From: Myxococcus eversor
GTDB lineage: Bacteria > Myxococcota > Myxococcia > Myxococcales > Myxococcaceae
Assembly (NCBI RefSeq): GCF_010894455.1
Contig: NZ_JAAIXY010000002.1
Location: 372,001 to 436,000 of the forward strand
Direction: 5' to 3'
Length of the DNA stretch: 64,000 nt
Shown piece after piece: positions 8,778 through 17,807 of this stretch. The notes below the pieces were generated by a model. It did no database searches and had not been told where the DNA came from. It was given only the letters and a program-made list of their open reading frames with translations. The position numbers and the translations under genes were made by a program. The first letter of the stretch is position 1, and the number at the start of each line of letters is the position of its first letter.

Positions 8778-9805
8778 TTCGGGTCTTTCGACGGCACGTA
8801 CTGGCCATTCCCATTCATCCAGTACTGATTCGCGCCCGACTCCACCTGGTGGCGCTTGCCATCCTTGGGGTTGCGGACCGTCTCCTCGTCCTTGATGTAG
8901 TTCATGAACCGGTGGTGGTTCCGGTCCGAGGCGGCGTTGCTGTCAGCGTAGTTCGAGGCAATCGCCTGGTTGATGGCGTCGTTCTTCTCATGGAAGGCGC
9001 GCTGCTGCGCCTCGAAGGCCGCCTTGTTCGCCTGCATGCGCTGGTTGTGCGCCGCCCAGCTCGCGCGCTCTCGCGCCATCTCGCCCTGGTTGTACGCCTG
9101 GACGTACTCCGGATTGTAGCGGGTGTTCGCCAGGGCGTTGAGGACGACCTCCTTGCTCGCCTCGTACCGCTCCTTCGGAGCATCCAGCGCATGGCTGTAG
9201 TAGCTCCAGTTCACCATGTTGCCCATGTCTGTCGCCGTCAGGTGGGTCACCATCATGTACGGGTCGCCGTTCTTGTCGGCCCACTCCGTCACCTTCGCGA
9301 GGAAGAGCTGCCGCATCGGGCCGACCTTGTAGAGCATGTCCGAGAAGCTCTTGTCGGAGGCCGCGATGGACGGGGCGTCGTACTGCTTCACCAGCTTCGC
9401 GCCCTCCTTCTTCGCAATCGGCACCAGGTCCTGCTGGATGACCTGCTCGATGGAGTGGAAGGGCCGCATCGCCTGGCCGCTCCGCGCGTACACCTGTTGC
9501 ATCATCGGGTCGCCGGAGAACATGAACGTCTTCAGCGGCAGCATGTAGACATTCACGTTGCCCGGGCCGCTCATCGCCGCCTTGCCGTTGTTGACAATCC
9601 AGTTGTCCGGAAGCGGCATCATCGCCATCTCCATGAACTTGTCGTCATACAACTTGTGAGGGACGAGCTTGCCGTTCGCAGGGACCTTCATCTTGACCTC
9701 GGCCTCGGGTGAGTCGGCTTTCGGGGAATCGCCAGCGGCCTTGTTCTCGCGACAAGCCAGCACCACCACACACGATGCCGCGAGAGGAATCAGGAGAGAT
9801 TTCAT
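8711..9805 (-). CDS. Lipoprotein of unknown function
   Basis: A 364-residue exported protein. The N-terminus MKSLLIPLAASCVVVLAC is a short lipoprotein signal with the lipobox cysteine at residue 18, so it should be membrane-anchored. The body is rich in Met, Tyr, Asn and Gln, has no recognised domain, and includes an Ala/Gln-rich probably helical segment around residues 225-275. The C-terminus has Asn/Pro/Asp repeats (PNYNPNRDPNLNHQEW) and ends acidic. It is monocistronic, divergent from the next lipoprotein gene, and overlaps the NuoM-like gene by 67 bp in convergent orientation. I do not recognise the family. Confidence 0.75.
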   Translation of the reverse strand: MKSLLIPLAASCVVVLACRENKAAGDSPKADSPEAEVKMKVPANGKLVPHKLYDDKFMEMAMMPLPDNWIVNNGKAAMSGPGNVNVYMLPLKTFMFSGDPMMQQVYARSGQAMRPFHSIEQVIQQDLVPIAKKEGAKLVKQYDAPSIAASDKSFSDMLYKVGPMRQLFLAKVTEWADKNGDPYMMVTHLTATDMGNMVNWSYYSHALDAPKERYEASKEVVLNALANTRYNPEYVQAYNQGEMARERASWAAHNQRMQANKAAFEAQQRAFHEKNDAINQAIASNYADSNAASDRNHHRFMNYIKDEETVRNPKDGKRHQVESGANQYWMNGNGQYVPSKDPNYNPNRDPNLNHQEWTETEVEE

Positions 9806-9969
9806 CGATGTCCCGGTTGTCCGCCTGAGCCACCAAAACTAACAGAGGACCGTCCGACCTCGAAAGCGCCCGCCACCCTGCTACGTGACAGGGCAAGAGG
9901 GGTGTCTGGCATCACTCAGGGGCGTGCCTACCGTGAAGCACGAAGCCACGTGAACCGGGAGGGGACGAC

Positions 9970-10677
9970 ATGATTCAGGCGAGCAGACCGAGAGTCTTGG
10001 GAGGTGTCCTCGCGGCCCTCCTGCTGGGAGGCGGATGTAGCTCGAGCCACTCCCACAAGAAGGCGGAGACCGCGAAGGTGGAGGACTCCTGGATGGCGAG
10101 GGTGCCCGCCGACCAGATGGACGACGTGCGCCAGGCACAGCTCGTCGTGAACACGGCGCAGGAGAAGGAGAACCGGGCGAAGGTGTCGGTGGAGGACGGC
10201 AAGCGAGAGCTGAAGGTGGCGAAGGAGCAACAGAAGGCCACGGAGGCTCGCCAGAAGGCCGCGGAGGCCGCGCTGTCGGCGGCCAAGGAGGGCGGCCAGG
10301 CCGACGACATCAACCTGGCTCAGGACGGTCTGGCCCAGTCCAACATGGAGATCGCCGCGGCGAAGGCGCGGACGACCCTGAGCGAGAAGACCCTCACCAC
10401 GCGCGAGTCGATAGAGAAGGCGCGAGCGAGCGAGGTCAAGGTCGCGGAGGCGGAGCTGGCGCAGACTCGCTTCCTCACCCTCCAGCGCACGGGAGACGTC
10501 CGAGCCCAGCAGGTGGACGGCGACGAGCTCGCGCGGAATCTCGAGAAGGCTCGCGCCGAGGCCCGGAAGGCCGAGGACCAGGTCGACGCGAACCTCAGCG
10601 AACAGCAGCAGGCCCAGGCCACGTGGAAGGAGCTCGACGCGCAGACCCAGGCGTACGGCGGCAGCGGCGGACCGTAG
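9970..10677 (+). CDS. Coiled-coil lipoprotein
   Basis: A 235-residue lipoprotein starting after a strong GGGAGGGG site. The signal ends in LLLGGGC with the lipobox cysteine at about residue 23. From about residue 45 to 220 it is almost entirely charged Ala/Glu/Lys/Gln heptad-like sequence (for example KRELKVAKEQQKATEARQKA), giving a long coiled coil. It ends in a Gly-rich tail (GGSGGP). Such proteins often act as periplasmic spacers or envelope-tethering factors, but nothing here identifies a partner. The transporter gene downstream begins about 90 bp later and need not be in the same transcript. Confidence 0.8.
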   Translation: MIQASRPRVLGGVLAALLLGGGCSSSHSHKKAETAKVEDSWMARVPADQMDDVRQAQLVVNTAQEKENRAKVSVEDGKRELKVAKEQQKATEARQKAAEAALSAAKEGGQADDINLAQDGLAQSNMEIAAAKARTTLSEKTLTTRESIEKARASEVKVAEAELAQTRFLTLQRTGDVRAQQVDGDELARNLEKARAEARKAEDQVDANLSEQQQAQATWKELDAQTQAYGGSGGP

Positions 10678-10770
10678 CGCGGTGAGTCAGGCGCGGCGCG
10701 GACAACAGTGGTCGCCACGCGCGGGGATGCCGTAGAACGGGCGGGACACCATCCAGGAGCGCCCGCCCGC

Positions 10771-12114
10771 GTGGAGACCCTCGTCCGCATCGCCGAAGCC
10801 CTCGGCCGCTTCTCCGCGCGCTTCGTGCCCAGCGCGTTCTCCATCGCCGTCCTGCTGAGCCTGCTCACCATGGGGCTCGCCATGGGCTGGGCGGACGCGC
10901 CGGCACCCAAGGTGCTGGACGCGTGGGGCGGCGGCTTCTGGGAGTTGCTCACCTTCTCCATGCAGATGGCGCTGGTGATGTTCACCGGCTACCTGCTGGC
11001 GCTCACCACACCCGTGCGCGCGCTGTTGGAGAAGGCGTCCGGCCTGGCGCGCACGCCGCGCGGCGCGGTGGCGCTGATGGCCTTCGTCTCCATGGCGCTG
11101 GCGTACATCAACTGGGGCCTGTCCCTGGTCGCCAGCGCCATGCTGGTGCGCTACGTCGCGCGGAAGAGGCCGGACGTGGACTACCGGCTGCTCGTCGCCT
11201 GCGCGTACTTCGGCCTGGGCGCGACGTGGCACGCGGGCCTGTCCGCCTCCGCGCCGCTGCTCGTCGCCACGCCGGGCCACTTCCTGGAGAAGAGCATCGG
11301 CCTCATCCCCATCGACCGGACGCTCTTCTCCTCCTTCAACCTGGCGCTCACCGTGTCCGTCGTCGCGGGCCTCACGCTGCTCGCGTGGGCGCTGCATCCC
11401 AAGCCGGAGAACGTGGTGCGCGTGGACCCCGCCGTGCTGGAGAAGCTGGCGGACTTCGTCCCGCCCGAGCGCCCCACGGAGAAGAGCCTGGCCATCTGGT
11501 TGGACCACGCGCGGCTGCTCAACGTCATCTTCGGCGTGCTGGGCCTGCTGTGGCTGGGGCGCTACCTGTGGCTCAACGGCGGCTGGCGCGCGCTCAACCT
11601 CAACGTGGTGAACTTCACCTTCCTGGTGCTCGCGGTGCTGCTGCACGGCACGCCCGCGCGGCTCATCAAGGCGGCGGAGGAGGCCGGGAGCGTGCTGCAC
11701 GGCATCGTCCTCCAGTTCCCGCTGTACGCGGGCATCTACGGCATCTTCAAGACGACGGGCCTGACGGACCGCATCGGCGAGCTGTTCGTGTCGCTGTCGA
11801 CGAAGGAGACGTTCCCCGCCATCGTCTATCTCTACAGCGGCGTGGTGAACTACTTCGTCCCCTCGGGCGGCTCCAAGTGGGCCATCGAGGCGCCCTACCT
11901 CCTCGACGCGGCCAGTCGACTGGGCGTCGCGCCAGAGAAAGTCGTGCTCGCCTATGCCTGGGGCGACATGGCCACCGACCTCATCCAGCCCTTCTGGGCG
12001 CTGCCGCTCTTGGCCGTCGCGCGGCTCGAGTTCAAGGACATCCTCGGCTTCCTCCTGGTGGCCTTCCTGGTGTACCTGCCGCTGGTGACGCTGGCCTTCT
12101 TCCTGCTCGGGTGA
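10771..12114 (+). CDS. Short-chain fatty acid transporter, AtoE family
   Basis: A 447-residue inner-membrane permease of the AtoE/TIGR00366 family, which takes up short-chain fatty acids such as acetoacetate or butyrate. Visible marks are the N-terminal FVPSAFSIAVLLSLLTMGLA, the central INWGLSLVASAMLVR, and the C-terminal NYFVPSGGSKWAIEAPY followed by GDMATDLIQPFWALPLL, all typical of the family. I place the start at the GTG at 10771, 11 bases after AGGAG; the frame is open upstream to 10708 but that sequence looks non-coding. No degradation genes lie alongside, so the physiological substrate is not settled by context. Confidence 0.85.
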   Translation: METLVRIAEALGRFSARFVPSAFSIAVLLSLLTMGLAMGWADAPAPKVLDAWGGGFWELLTFSMQMALVMFTGYLLALTTPVRALLEKASGLARTPRGAVALMAFVSMALAYINWGLSLVASAMLVRYVARKRPDVDYRLLVACAYFGLGATWHAGLSASAPLLVATPGHFLEKSIGLIPIDRTLFSSFNLALTVSVVAGLTLLAWALHPKPENVVRVDPAVLEKLADFVPPERPTEKSLAIWLDHARLLNVIFGVLGLLWLGRYLWLNGGWRALNLNVVNFTFLVLAVLLHGTPARLIKAAEEAGSVLHGIVLQFPLYAGIYGIFKTTGLTDRIGELFVSLSTKETFPAIVYLYSGVVNYFVPSGGSKWAIEAPYLLDAASRLGVAPEKVVLAYAWGDMATDLIQPFWALPLLAVARLEFKDILGFLLVAFLVYLPLVTLAFFLLG

Positions 12115-12209
12115 GGGGCTGGGCGAGGACCTCGCTTTTCGTGCTAGACAGGGCCCAGGCTGGCCGGGGAAGGCCGGCTCGAACTCACCGAACGAGGGGA
12201 CCCCGAAAC

Positions 12210-12719
12210 ATGAAGAAGCTTCTGACGCGGAGCATGGTGTGCGCGGTGCTGGGGATGTCGTCGATGGCCTTGGCGCAGGACGCGGCGCCTGAGGCTCCGG
12301 CCAAGGAGCCCGCGAAGGCGCCGAGCGCCGACGCGGTGCGCGACACCTGGAACTATTTCTACAACGGCCAGAAGCAAGGTCCCGTGCTGGTGGAGGCCAA
12401 GCTCTGTACGGAGGTGGCCAAGGACGGCCCCAACAAGTACGAGTGCACCGCCGAGGTGGGCGCCGAGGGCGTCAAGGCGAACACCACGGTGATGCTGTGG
12501 CAGGCCTACCTGGTGCCCCAGGGCGACTCCTACGAGGACGTCATGGTGCAGACCAAGCAGGGCAACGTGGTCCGCGAGACGAAGGACGTGAAGCTCAAGG
12601 GCGACGGCTGGCGCGCGCGGCAGTGGACGGGCGTGCGGCTGAACAAGCCGGGCACCTGGAGCATCACGGTGATGCGCGGTGACCAGGTCCTCAAGGAGCT
12701 GCAGGTCAAGGTGAACTAG
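12210..12719 (+). CDS. Small secreted protein of unknown function
   Basis: A 169-residue protein with a clear Sec signal (MKKLLTRSMVCAVLGMSSMALAQ) cleaved before DAAPE. A short Ala/Pro/Glu-rich linker follows, then a compact domain of about 130 residues with two cysteines (LCTEVAK and KYECTAEV). The domain is rich in beta-strand-like stretches and ends LKELQVKVN. A GAGGGGA ribosome-binding site precedes the ATG. It is 95 bp downstream of the AtoE-type gene and followed by a strong terminator. I do not recognise a family. Confidence 0.75.
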   Translation: MKKLLTRSMVCAVLGMSSMALAQDAAPEAPAKEPAKAPSADAVRDTWNYFYNGQKQGPVLVEAKLCTEVAKDGPNKYECTAEVGAEGVKANTTVMLWQAYLVPQGDSYEDVMVQTKQGNVVRETKDVKLKGDGWRARQWTGVRLNKPGTWSITVMRGDQVLKELQVKVN

Positions 12720-12757
12720 TCTCCGGAGGGCCCGTTCACCGGGCCTCCAGCAACACG

Positions 12758-12804
12758 CGACGCCCGCCGGTGGCCACAGTGGCCCCGAGCGGGCGTCGGT
12801 GTTT
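12758..12804. terminator. Bidirectional intrinsic terminator
   Basis: A perfect 10-bp stem (CGACGCCCGC at 12758-12767, GCGGGCGTCG at 12789-12798) is followed by GTGTTTTC. A smaller GGAGG/CCTCC hairpin sits just upstream (about 12724-12748). It lies between convergent genes and would end the rightward transcript of the small secreted protein. Confidence 0.8.
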
Positions 12805-12824
12805 TCAGCGTCCAGCGCCCTGGC

Positions 12825-14780
12825 TCATGGAGTCGGCAGCGGGCTGAAGAACGGGTCGTTCGGCGTGGACACGCTCCAGGTATTCACCCGGGTGTTGACG
12901 GCGCGGTACGTGAGGGTGCTCTCCCACTCGCCGATGAGGATGAGGAAGGTCGGCGTGGCGAGCACGCGGCCCCGGATGTCGCGCTCGATGGGCGTCGCCG
13001 ACGCCGTCTTCACGCCGAGCCAGGTGTAGGCCGGAGTCGACGTGGACACGGGAGGAGTGAACGACACCCCCGTGACGGGCTGTGTGGCCGTGGCGAAGGT
13101 CGCTCCCGTGAGCAGCGGAGTGAAGGCATCCCGGCTGGAGCCGTCGGCCTGGAACGAATAGGAGCCGAAGTCGAGCGGCGTGGGTGAGCTGGCCGAGCAG
13201 TGGATGAAGCGCACGAAGGGAGACTGCGCGCCCGCCACCGAGAACTCGTCCTTCACGACGGTGAGCGTGGGCGAGGCCTCCACACGGCCACACAGCGCGC
13301 CCAGATAGCGACGACCCGCCTCCAGGGGACCCGTGGTCGCGCCCTCCAACACGCCTTGCCCGGGCTGGCCATTCACCGTGAAGCGCAGCGAGAAGCCCGT
13401 GGTCGACACCGGAAGGTCCGCGATTTTTGGCGCGGCGGCGTAGTTCATGGCGGTCGCGATGTTCGACGAGCCGCGGATGGCCTGGAGCTGCGGCGTCGTC
13501 CCTCCAACGGTGGCTGGCAGCAGGCCGTTGAACAGGTACAGGAGCGGGTCGCGTAGGAAGCGCGCGAACCTGTTCTCCTTCGCGGTGATGACGAGCAGCG
13601 CGGGAGCGCCCTCGTCAGCCAGGGTGCGGCGGTCCTCGCCGGTGTTGATGAAGTAGTACGCCTTGCCTTCCTCCAGCGTCCCCTCCGGCAGGGAGTAGAA
13701 AAGCCAGCCGCTCTGGGCGGGCGCGAAGGTGGGCGTGAGTCCAATGACCGCCACACGCTTCGTGTCGGCGGGGACCAGGACGCCTTGCTCGACGGCGTCC
13801 GCAGAGTACGCATCCACGCTGTTGTTCTCGTAGGGGCTGCCCGCCTCGTTCGCGAGGCGGCGCTTGGCCGTGGCCGAGAGGACCCGGTCCGCGGACGCGA
13901 AGCGCACGTGCACCTCCCCCGTCGGCGCGGCGACAGCCAGCTTGTCGTCATTCAGCACCAGGAGCCTGGGCTTGTCCGGGCGCTCCTGTCCGACCTGGAG
14001 CAGCGAGCCGACACCGACGACCGTCACATGGTCGCCGTCCGCCAGGGTGACGTCCGCCAGGGCCGCGAGGTCCAGCGCCTCCGCCGTGCCTTCCGCATCC
14101 CGAGCCACCACGCGCACGCGCTGGGTGGGCCCCGCCAGGATGACCTCCCGGAACTCCGACACGGACGCGGCGCCCGCCTTCATCGTCGGGAAGGGCTCTG
14201 CGTCGCCCACGCGCAGGGTGACGTGGAACGGGTCCCACGGCCGGTCCACCGCATCCGTGGGGTTGTTCTTGGACCCCACGAACGCATTGATGAAGCGCAC
14301 GTGTGCTCGATAGCTGGGAGTAGGGTCGACACAGCCTCCGTCCGGCGAGGAAGCGCCGCCGTCGCACGTGTTCGTCGGAGGTTCGACACAGCCTCCATCC
14401 GGCGAGGAAGGGCCGCCGTCGCATGTATTCGTCGGAGGAGTGCCACAGCCTCCGTCCGGCAGCACAGGGCCGCCATCACATGTATTCGTCGGGGGGGGAG
14501 TGCCACAGCCCCCATCCGGCAGGACAGGACCGCCGTCGCACGTATTCGTCGGGGGAGTGCCACAACCTCCGTCCGGCAGGACAGGCCCGCCGTCGCACGT
14601 GTTCGTCGGAGGGAGAGTGCCACAACCTCCATCCGCCAGGACGCGACCGCCGTCGCAGCGGCCCGCGTCGATGCTCCCCGAATCCGGAGGCCCCGCGTCA
14701 TCGTCTCCACAACCGGTGGCACCCACCGCGAGGGCGAGTCCCATCATCAACAGCCACGAACCCAGGACGTTTCTCTTCAC
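12825..14780 (-). CDS. DUF4397-like lipoprotein with Cys/Gly/Pro repeat linker
   Basis: A 651-residue lipoprotein. I choose the GTG at 14780, seven bases after GGAG, because it gives a classic signal, MKRNVLGSWLLMMGLALAVG, ending at the lipobox cysteine in ATGC. An upstream ATG at 14837 overlaps the previous stop but adds 19 atypical residues. After the lipidation site comes a linker of six CDGGPVLPDGGC-type repeats, two Cys each. Then follow two or more beta-rich domains of DUF4397 flavour (RAHVRFINAFVG and SPFVRFIHCSASSPTPLDF). It is probably in one operon with the upstream tetraheme lipoprotein. Function unknown; cell-surface display is inferred. Confidence 0.75.
   Translation of the reverse strand: MKRNVLGSWLLMMGLALAVGATGCGDDDAGPPDSGSIDAGRCDGGRVLADGGCGTLPPTNTCDGGPVLPDGGCGTPPTNTCDGGPVLPDGGCGTPPPTNTCDGGPVLPDGGCGTPPTNTCDGGPSSPDGGCVEPPTNTCDGGASSPDGGCVDPTPSYRAHVRFINAFVGSKNNPTDAVDRPWDPFHVTLRVGDAEPFPTMKAGAASVSEFREVILAGPTQRVRVVARDAEGTAEALDLAALADVTLADGDHVTVVGVGSLLQVGQERPDKPRLLVLNDDKLAVAAPTGEVHVRFASADRVLSATAKRRLANEAGSPYENNSVDAYSADAVEQGVLVPADTKRVAVIGLTPTFAPAQSGWLFYSLPEGTLEEGKAYYFINTGEDRRTLADEGAPALLVITAKENRFARFLRDPLLYLFNGLLPATVGGTTPQLQAIRGSSNIATAMNYAAAPKIADLPVSTTGFSLRFTVNGQPGQGVLEGATTGPLEAGRRYLGALCGRVEASPTLTVVKDEFSVAGAQSPFVRFIHCSASSPTPLDFGSYSFQADGSSRDAFTPLLTGATFATATQPVTGVSFTPPVSTSTPAYTWLGVKTASATPIERDIRGRVLATPTFLILIGEWESTLTYRAVNTRVNTWSVSTPNDPFFSPLPTP
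14330..14670. repeat. Six imperfect 57-60 bp tandem repeats inside the lipoprotein gene
   Basis: Each unit encodes a variant of TNTCDGGPVLPDGGCGTPP. The units differ by point changes and by one or two extra Pro codons. One unit contains an uninterrupted run of eight G on the plus strand (14491-14498), read as Pro codons. Confidence 0.9.
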
Positions 14781-14833
14781 GTTGACGCTCCGGAGGAATC
14801 GACTCGCTGAAGGACTCACAGGGACGGCCTGAC

Positions 14834-17611
14834 TCATGGCGCCACCTGTCGCTCACACTCGGTCCGCAGGGGGTAGATGCCGCTCGGCCCCTCGGACAGC
14901 TCATCGCGCAGGTAGAAGTACGCCATCACCCCCACGTTGAACTGCGCGTGCTGAAGCCACTCACCCATCGCGGGCTCCTGGCCCGCCCGGACCGCGTCCG
15001 TCAGCGGGTTGTCGAGCGAGCAGACCTCTTCCCACATGCGCACGCCGCCAATGGCGTTGCGGTTGCCGCTCGGAGGCTCGGCGGACGCCGTTCCGAAGTT
15101 GCCCGTGCGGATGAGGTCACAGGCTCCGCGCCCGGCGCCCAGCATGTTCGCGCCCCACTTGCTCCAGTCCGACGTGCGCGGGGAGAAGTCGATGTCCACC
15201 TCTCCGTATTTGATCCACGCGCTCATGAACTCCGGAGTGAACTGGACGGTCGTCCCACCGGAGGCCATGTACGCCAGGTAGCGCGCGCCACCATGCGGGT
15301 TGATGCTGTCGAACCGCGTCAGGTGGGAGACGCCATTCGTGACGCCGAACAGGCCCGTGACGAGGTTGGCCACCCGACCGCCATTGAGCGCCACCAGCAC
15401 CTTCGCCGCGCCCGTCTGGCCATCTCCCACGCGGCCGTGACAGTTGGAGCAGATGCCCTGGAAGGCCGTCGCGCCCGGCGTCGTGTAGTAGAGCTCGCCC
15501 CAGGGTGCCCGGGGATTGCCCAGCGCATTCACCATCCACTTGTCGCGCGAGTCATTCCAGGGGTCATGTCCCGCCGGAGGACTGTCGCGCTGCGGGAAGC
15601 GGCAGGTGCGCTTGGGCAACCACCAATTGGTGGGGAAGAGCTTCTTGGCGAGCTGCTCGTGGCGCTCGGTGATGGCGTACCGGGTGAGGTACTCGAACTC
15701 CCCCTGACCGATGGCGTCCCTCCAGGTGGGATTGCGCGGCTCGTAGGGGACCTTGTCGGTGAAGTCCTCGGCGATCCACTGCACGTCCGCGGGGTCCGTA
15801 CACGCACCCGACACGACGGTGTCCGCCTCGCGCAGGCGCGCCTGGCGGGCCTCGGCCTGCTGAGCGGGGGCCAGGAGCTTGTCGGCGGGCCAGTCCAGCG
15901 CCGCGATGTAGCGCGCCACCAGCCGCGAGGCCCGGCAGTCCTTGCCCGGCACGTTGGTGGGCATGTGGATGACGCGTGCATCCGTGTCCCGCGCCACGCG
16001 CTGATAGAGCGTGCTGGAGGGCGAGCGCAGCAGCAGGTCCTGCGAGAAGTCCTTCACCTCGCAGTCCACATACACACGCTGGCCGTTGCTCTCCTTCACG
16101 CCGCACGGCTTCCAGCCGAAGAGGACACCGCTCGCGGAGAAGTCCAGCGAGGCGATGGCGGGGTTGCTCTTCACCGCGAAGCCGTTGGGGTTGTGGCACT
16201 GGCCGCAGTTGCCGACGAAGTAGCCCTGCAGCTCCAGCGTGGCCTTGTGGGCCTCCGGCGAGGTCGCCTCCGCCTGCGCCGCCTCGGCGATGCGCTCCAG
16301 CCGGGGCAGGTAGGTCTGCATCTCGCCCAGCCGGCGGAAGGTGGGCACGCCGGTGACAACGCCGTAACTCACCAGCCGGTCCATCTGGTTCAACTCGTCC
16401 TCGTCAATCACCGCCTTCGCATCCACCCCGGCCTCGCCGGGGACGCGGCGGTTGAGCTGAAGGGGGGTGAAGCCCAGGATGAAGTTCTGGGCCTCGGAGC
16501 CGGTGTGGCACTGGATGCACCGGTGGGCGCCCGGAATCGCGTAGTTGCGCGTGGTGCCGCCAATCTCATACGCCTTGTAGACGAGCACGCGGTCGGAGAA
16601 GGGCTCGTTGTCGCGGTAGCGCAGGTCATGCAGCTCCGCCACCGTCTCGTCCTCATTCCAGATGTACGTGCCGAAGAGGGATTGGTTCCAGGGCTCGCGG
16701 ACGATGATGAGCCGCGTCTCCATCTTCCGGTAGCGCCGCTGCCCCTGGAAGTCCGTCACCGCCTTGAAGAACGTCTTGTAGAAGCGCGTGTTGGGCGGGA
16801 TGTGGAACTTCTGAGTCTCCGAATCGTACCGGATGGACTGTCCTTGCGGCACATGGACCAGTCGCAGCTTCTTGGCGTTGTCGGAGAAGAGCGGATAGGT
16901 GGGCGCGAAGGCCACGGTGCCGTGCTCCGCCAGCGTGTCCGAGTCGAACGTCATGATGTCGCTGTCGGTCTCCGACAGGAGGCGGGGCAGCCTGGTGAGT
17001 CCGGCGAAGAAGGCGTCCTTCGCCGGGTCGCTTCCCAGCGGATAGTCCTTGGCGACCTGGGGGATGCAGTTTCCAATGTCCGTCAGCGAATCACCCACCT
17101 TCCGCGCCACCGCGACACCGCCCTCCGAGCTGGCCTCGCAGACGACGGGAAACGTGCCTGTCGGTGAGCCCCGGGCAAGCCAGGCATTGAGCGCGCAGGA
17201 CAGCTCCACCGCCTCCTTGAGCTGCTGGGGCGACGCCCTGGGCGGCATCTCTCCTTGAGAGGCCTTCAACGCCATCCGCGCGCCGTCGCGCTTGAGCCCC
17301 TCCAGGTCCGCCGTGTACTGGAAGCCCCCCTGGATGTTGGGAGACAGGTGGCAGGAGGCGCACTGCGCCCCCACGCGCGCCAGCAGGTTGTCGAAGTTCT
17401 CCGTCACCGGCTCCCGGGTGGCGGCCAGTCGCAGGGGAATCTTCTCGCTGGAGCGAGCCTGGGTGCAGACGGGCCGGAAGGGAATCTGCTCCACCACGAC
17501 TTCACTCCCCTCGGGCGCTGGCTCCGACGTACATGCCAGCAATGCCAGGAAGAACGACAGACACACCACCAGCACGCGGCCTGGGGCTTGCCCCATCCGA
17601 GTCATCCCCAT
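14834..17611 (-). CDS. Tetraheme cytochrome c-like lipoprotein
   Basis: A 925-residue exported protein with four CXXCH heme-binding motifs: CASCH (84-88), CIQCH (365-369), CGQCH (469-473) and CSNCH (721-725). The signal is a lipoprotein type, FFLALLACTSE, with the lipobox cysteine at residue 27. I place the start at ATG 17611, eight bases after GGGAGGA; the frame opens upstream at a GTG (17680) without support. Between the motifs are large regions of unknown fold (for example TYPLFSDNAKKLRLVHVP). Candidate roles are electron transfer or heme-dependent oxidation at the cell surface. It is followed at close spacing by the DUF4397-like lipoprotein gene. Confidence 0.8.
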   Translation of the reverse strand: MGMTRMGQAPGRVLVVCLSFFLALLACTSEPAPEGSEVVVEQIPFRPVCTQARSSEKIPLRLAATREPVTENFDNLLARVGAQCASCHLSPNIQGGFQYTADLEGLKRDGARMALKASQGEMPPRASPQQLKEAVELSCALNAWLARGSPTGTFPVVCEASSEGGVAVARKVGDSLTDIGNCIPQVAKDYPLGSDPAKDAFFAGLTRLPRLLSETDSDIMTFDSDTLAEHGTVAFAPTYPLFSDNAKKLRLVHVPQGQSIRYDSETQKFHIPPNTRFYKTFFKAVTDFQGQRRYRKMETRLIIVREPWNQSLFGTYIWNEDETVAELHDLRYRDNEPFSDRVLVYKAYEIGGTTRNYAIPGAHRCIQCHTGSEAQNFILGFTPLQLNRRVPGEAGVDAKAVIDEDELNQMDRLVSYGVVTGVPTFRRLGEMQTYLPRLERIAEAAQAEATSPEAHKATLELQGYFVGNCGQCHNPNGFAVKSNPAIASLDFSASGVLFGWKPCGVKESNGQRVYVDCEVKDFSQDLLLRSPSSTLYQRVARDTDARVIHMPTNVPGKDCRASRLVARYIAALDWPADKLLAPAQQAEARQARLREADTVVSGACTDPADVQWIAEDFTDKVPYEPRNPTWRDAIGQGEFEYLTRYAITERHEQLAKKLFPTNWWLPKRTCRFPQRDSPPAGHDPWNDSRDKWMVNALGNPRAPWGELYYTTPGATAFQGICSNCHGRVGDGQTGAAKVLVALNGGRVANLVTGLFGVTNGVSHLTRFDSINPHGGARYLAYMASGGTTVQFTPEFMSAWIKYGEVDIDFSPRTSDWSKWGANMLGAGRGACDLIRTGNFGTASAEPPSGNRNAIGGVRMWEEVCSLDNPLTDAVRAGQEPAMGEWLQHAQFNVGVMAYFYLRDELSEGPSGIYPLRTECERQVAP

Positions 17612-17807
17612 GTCGATGTTCCTCCCGCATCCATTGGATGCGCCGTGGTCGCCCCCAGGCCCCCGAGTCATGTCAGACACGGAGGACCTGCCAGGATGGG
17701 CGCACCCTAGTCGCGGGCTCTGTCAGGGAATGACAAGTCCTTGCAACAAAATCAGACACCGCCCCGCACATCGGAAGCATGTCTCGGAATCGTCACGCCC
17801 CGGAACG

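Noticed and set aside
8740..8790. tRNA-like TTCGGGT repeats
   Set aside because: They are part of the Asn/Pro/Asp repeat of the lipoprotein gene; no cloverleaf can be formed.
14781..14837. ATGA-overlap start for the DUF4397-like lipoprotein
   Set aside because: It adds 19 residues before the signal peptide, whereas the GTG at 14780 has a well-spaced GGAG and a standard lipoprotein signal.
17612..17807. Sigma-54 or sigma-70 promoter of the tetraheme gene
   Set aside because: TTGTCA and TAGGGT-like boxes can be found, but the match is too weak to report as a promoter.
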